From Opitutaceae bacterium (GTDB lineage: Bacteria > Verrucomicrobiota > Verrucomicrobiia > Opitutales > Opitutaceae), in contig RGAX01000138.1 in NCBI GenBank assembly GCA_009919985.1, forward strand, positions 1 to 7,380: 7,380 nt of DNA, in the 5' to 3' direction. Below, in pieces: positions 7,042 through 7,380 of this stretch. Made by a program: the position numbers and the translations under genes. Each line of letters starts with the position of its first letter. Within the stretch, counting starts at the first letter, position 1. The notes beneath the pieces were generated by a model. That model ran no database searches, had not been told where the DNA came from, and saw nothing but the letters and a program-made list of their open reading frames with translations.

Positions 7042-7306
7042 CCCAGAGGTGGTTGAGTTTTATGACCAAGAGGTGATTCGCCCTGGCCACGAATTGTTCA
7101 AGCGCATCTTGCAACGCGGCATCGACCACGGGGAATTTGCGGCATTCGACACCGAACTAGCGGTACACAGTTTGGTGAGTGCGATTTTGTATGTGAACAT
7201 GTGGAAGCATTCCTTGGCCTGCAGTGTTTCAAAAAACGCACTCAACCCTGAGGCTTTTTTGCGAAACCATGTGCATCTCATGGTGCAGGGATGGTGCCAA
7301 CGATGA
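7016..7306 (+). CDS. TetR/AcrR-family regulator, C-terminal domain only (DNA-binding half missing)
   Basis: About 96 residues resemble the C-terminal ligand-binding/dimerisation domain of TetR/AcrR repressors: SEANNFPEVVEFYDQEVI followed by FKRILQRGIDHGEF, a hydrophobic helix AVHSLVSAILYVNMWKHSL, and NPEAFLRNHVHLMVQG at the end. The roughly 100-residue N-terminal helix-turn-helix half is absent; upstream in this frame there is a TAG at 7004-7006 and the sequence becomes antisense TonB receptor. The TTG at 7016 is only the first possible start, not a believable native one, and has no Shine-Dalgarno. An intact protein would repress a neighbouring efflux or detoxification operon and release DNA when bound by a small molecule. 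As it stands it could at most dimerise. The next gene follows 34 bp later on the same strand. The sequence reminds me of burkholderial regulators, which would differ from the rest of the window; this is recall, not a search. Confidence 0.7.
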   Translation: MVMSEANNFPEVVEFYDQEVIRPGHELFKRILQRGIDHGEFAAFDTELAVHSLVSAILYVNMWKHSLACSVSKNALNPEAFLRNHVHLMVQGWCQR

Positions 7307-7340
7307 ACTGGCCATTTTCATTTTTTCGGAGCAAGCGCAG

Positions 7341-7380
7341 ATGAATTTCAAAATCAAAGGCTGGGGGGGCGTTGCGCTTT
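7341..7380 (+). CDS. N-terminal start of an unidentified gene, possibly an exported efflux adaptor
   Basis: An ATG at 7341 preceded by GGAG (7328-7331, nine bases away) opens the frame MNFKIKGWGGVAL, 13 residues before the window ends. The Lys-rich start turning hydrophobic is compatible with a signal peptide or lipoprotein leader. Its place 34 bp behind a TetR-type regulator would suit an RND membrane-fusion protein of the HlyD/AcrA kind, a common arrangement. Too little is visible to name a family; the efflux idea rests on context alone. Confidence 0.45.
   Translation, partial: MNFKIKGWGGVAL

Noticed and set aside
7303..7344. 13-codon plus-strand frame (MNWPFSFFRSKRR) overlapping the TetR stop and the next ATG
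   Set aside because: The ATGA overlaps at both ends are eye-catching, but it has no ribosome site or family, and the GGAG at 7328-7331 inside it suits the ATG at 7341.
1..7380. CRISPR array, insertion sequence, tRNA or rRNA
   Set aside because: By eye I found no regularly spaced repeats, transposase motifs, terminal inverted repeats or cloverleaf/rRNA signatures on either strand.

Overview
The window looks like a piece of a GC-rich Gram-negative chromosome. GC is roughly 60-70% in the stretches I counted up to about position 6700 and close to 50% afterwards. The minus-strand genes use few Shine-Dalgarno sequences, include a signal-peptide-bearing exported hydrolase and a TonB-dependent receptor tail, and have the flavour of a Verrucomicrobiota/Opitutales genome. 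That assignment is an impression from protein style, not a computed result.

Layout. Positions 1-6700 are read entirely from the minus strand. From right to left they hold: the C-terminal end of a TonB-dependent receptor (about 6706-7041) with a strong intrinsic terminator (6640-6671); a secreted metal-dependent phosphodiesterase/alkaline-phosphatase-superfamily enzyme (5048-6610); ribosomal protein S20, rpsT (4653-4913), followed by two tandem intrinsic terminators (4627-4645 and 4576-4614); and a two-gene operon for an AddAB/RecB-like double-strand-break-processing enzyme. In that operon the AddB-like PD-(D/E)XK nuclease (1633-4467) overlaps by 4 nt (ATGA) the AddA-like UvrD-family helicase (1-1636), which runs off the left edge. 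The helicase has no stop codon inside the window but is one of the most securely identified genes here.

The right end is different. On the plus strand lie the C-terminal ligand-binding part of a TetR/AcrR-type regulator (about 7016-7306) and the first 13 codons of another gene (7341 onward), possibly an exported efflux component. The TetR fragment has lost its DNA-binding half and the TonB receptor fragment has lost its N-terminal 80-90%. The two truncated 5' ends meet, head to head, within about 26 bp (7016-7041), where both strands still read as plausible family sequence. This is the most notable point in the window: either a real rearrangement through a short shared sequence or a chimeric assembly joining two genomes.

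How the genes work together: the helicase and nuclease should form one heterodimeric repair enzyme. rpsT is an independent housekeeping unit insulated by its terminators. The phosphodiesterase and receptor are separate transcription units, with a candidate phosphodiesterase promoter whose -35 falls in the loop of the receptor's terminator. I found no CRISPR array, insertion sequence, tRNA or rRNA, and nothing that amounts to a clearly new biological system.
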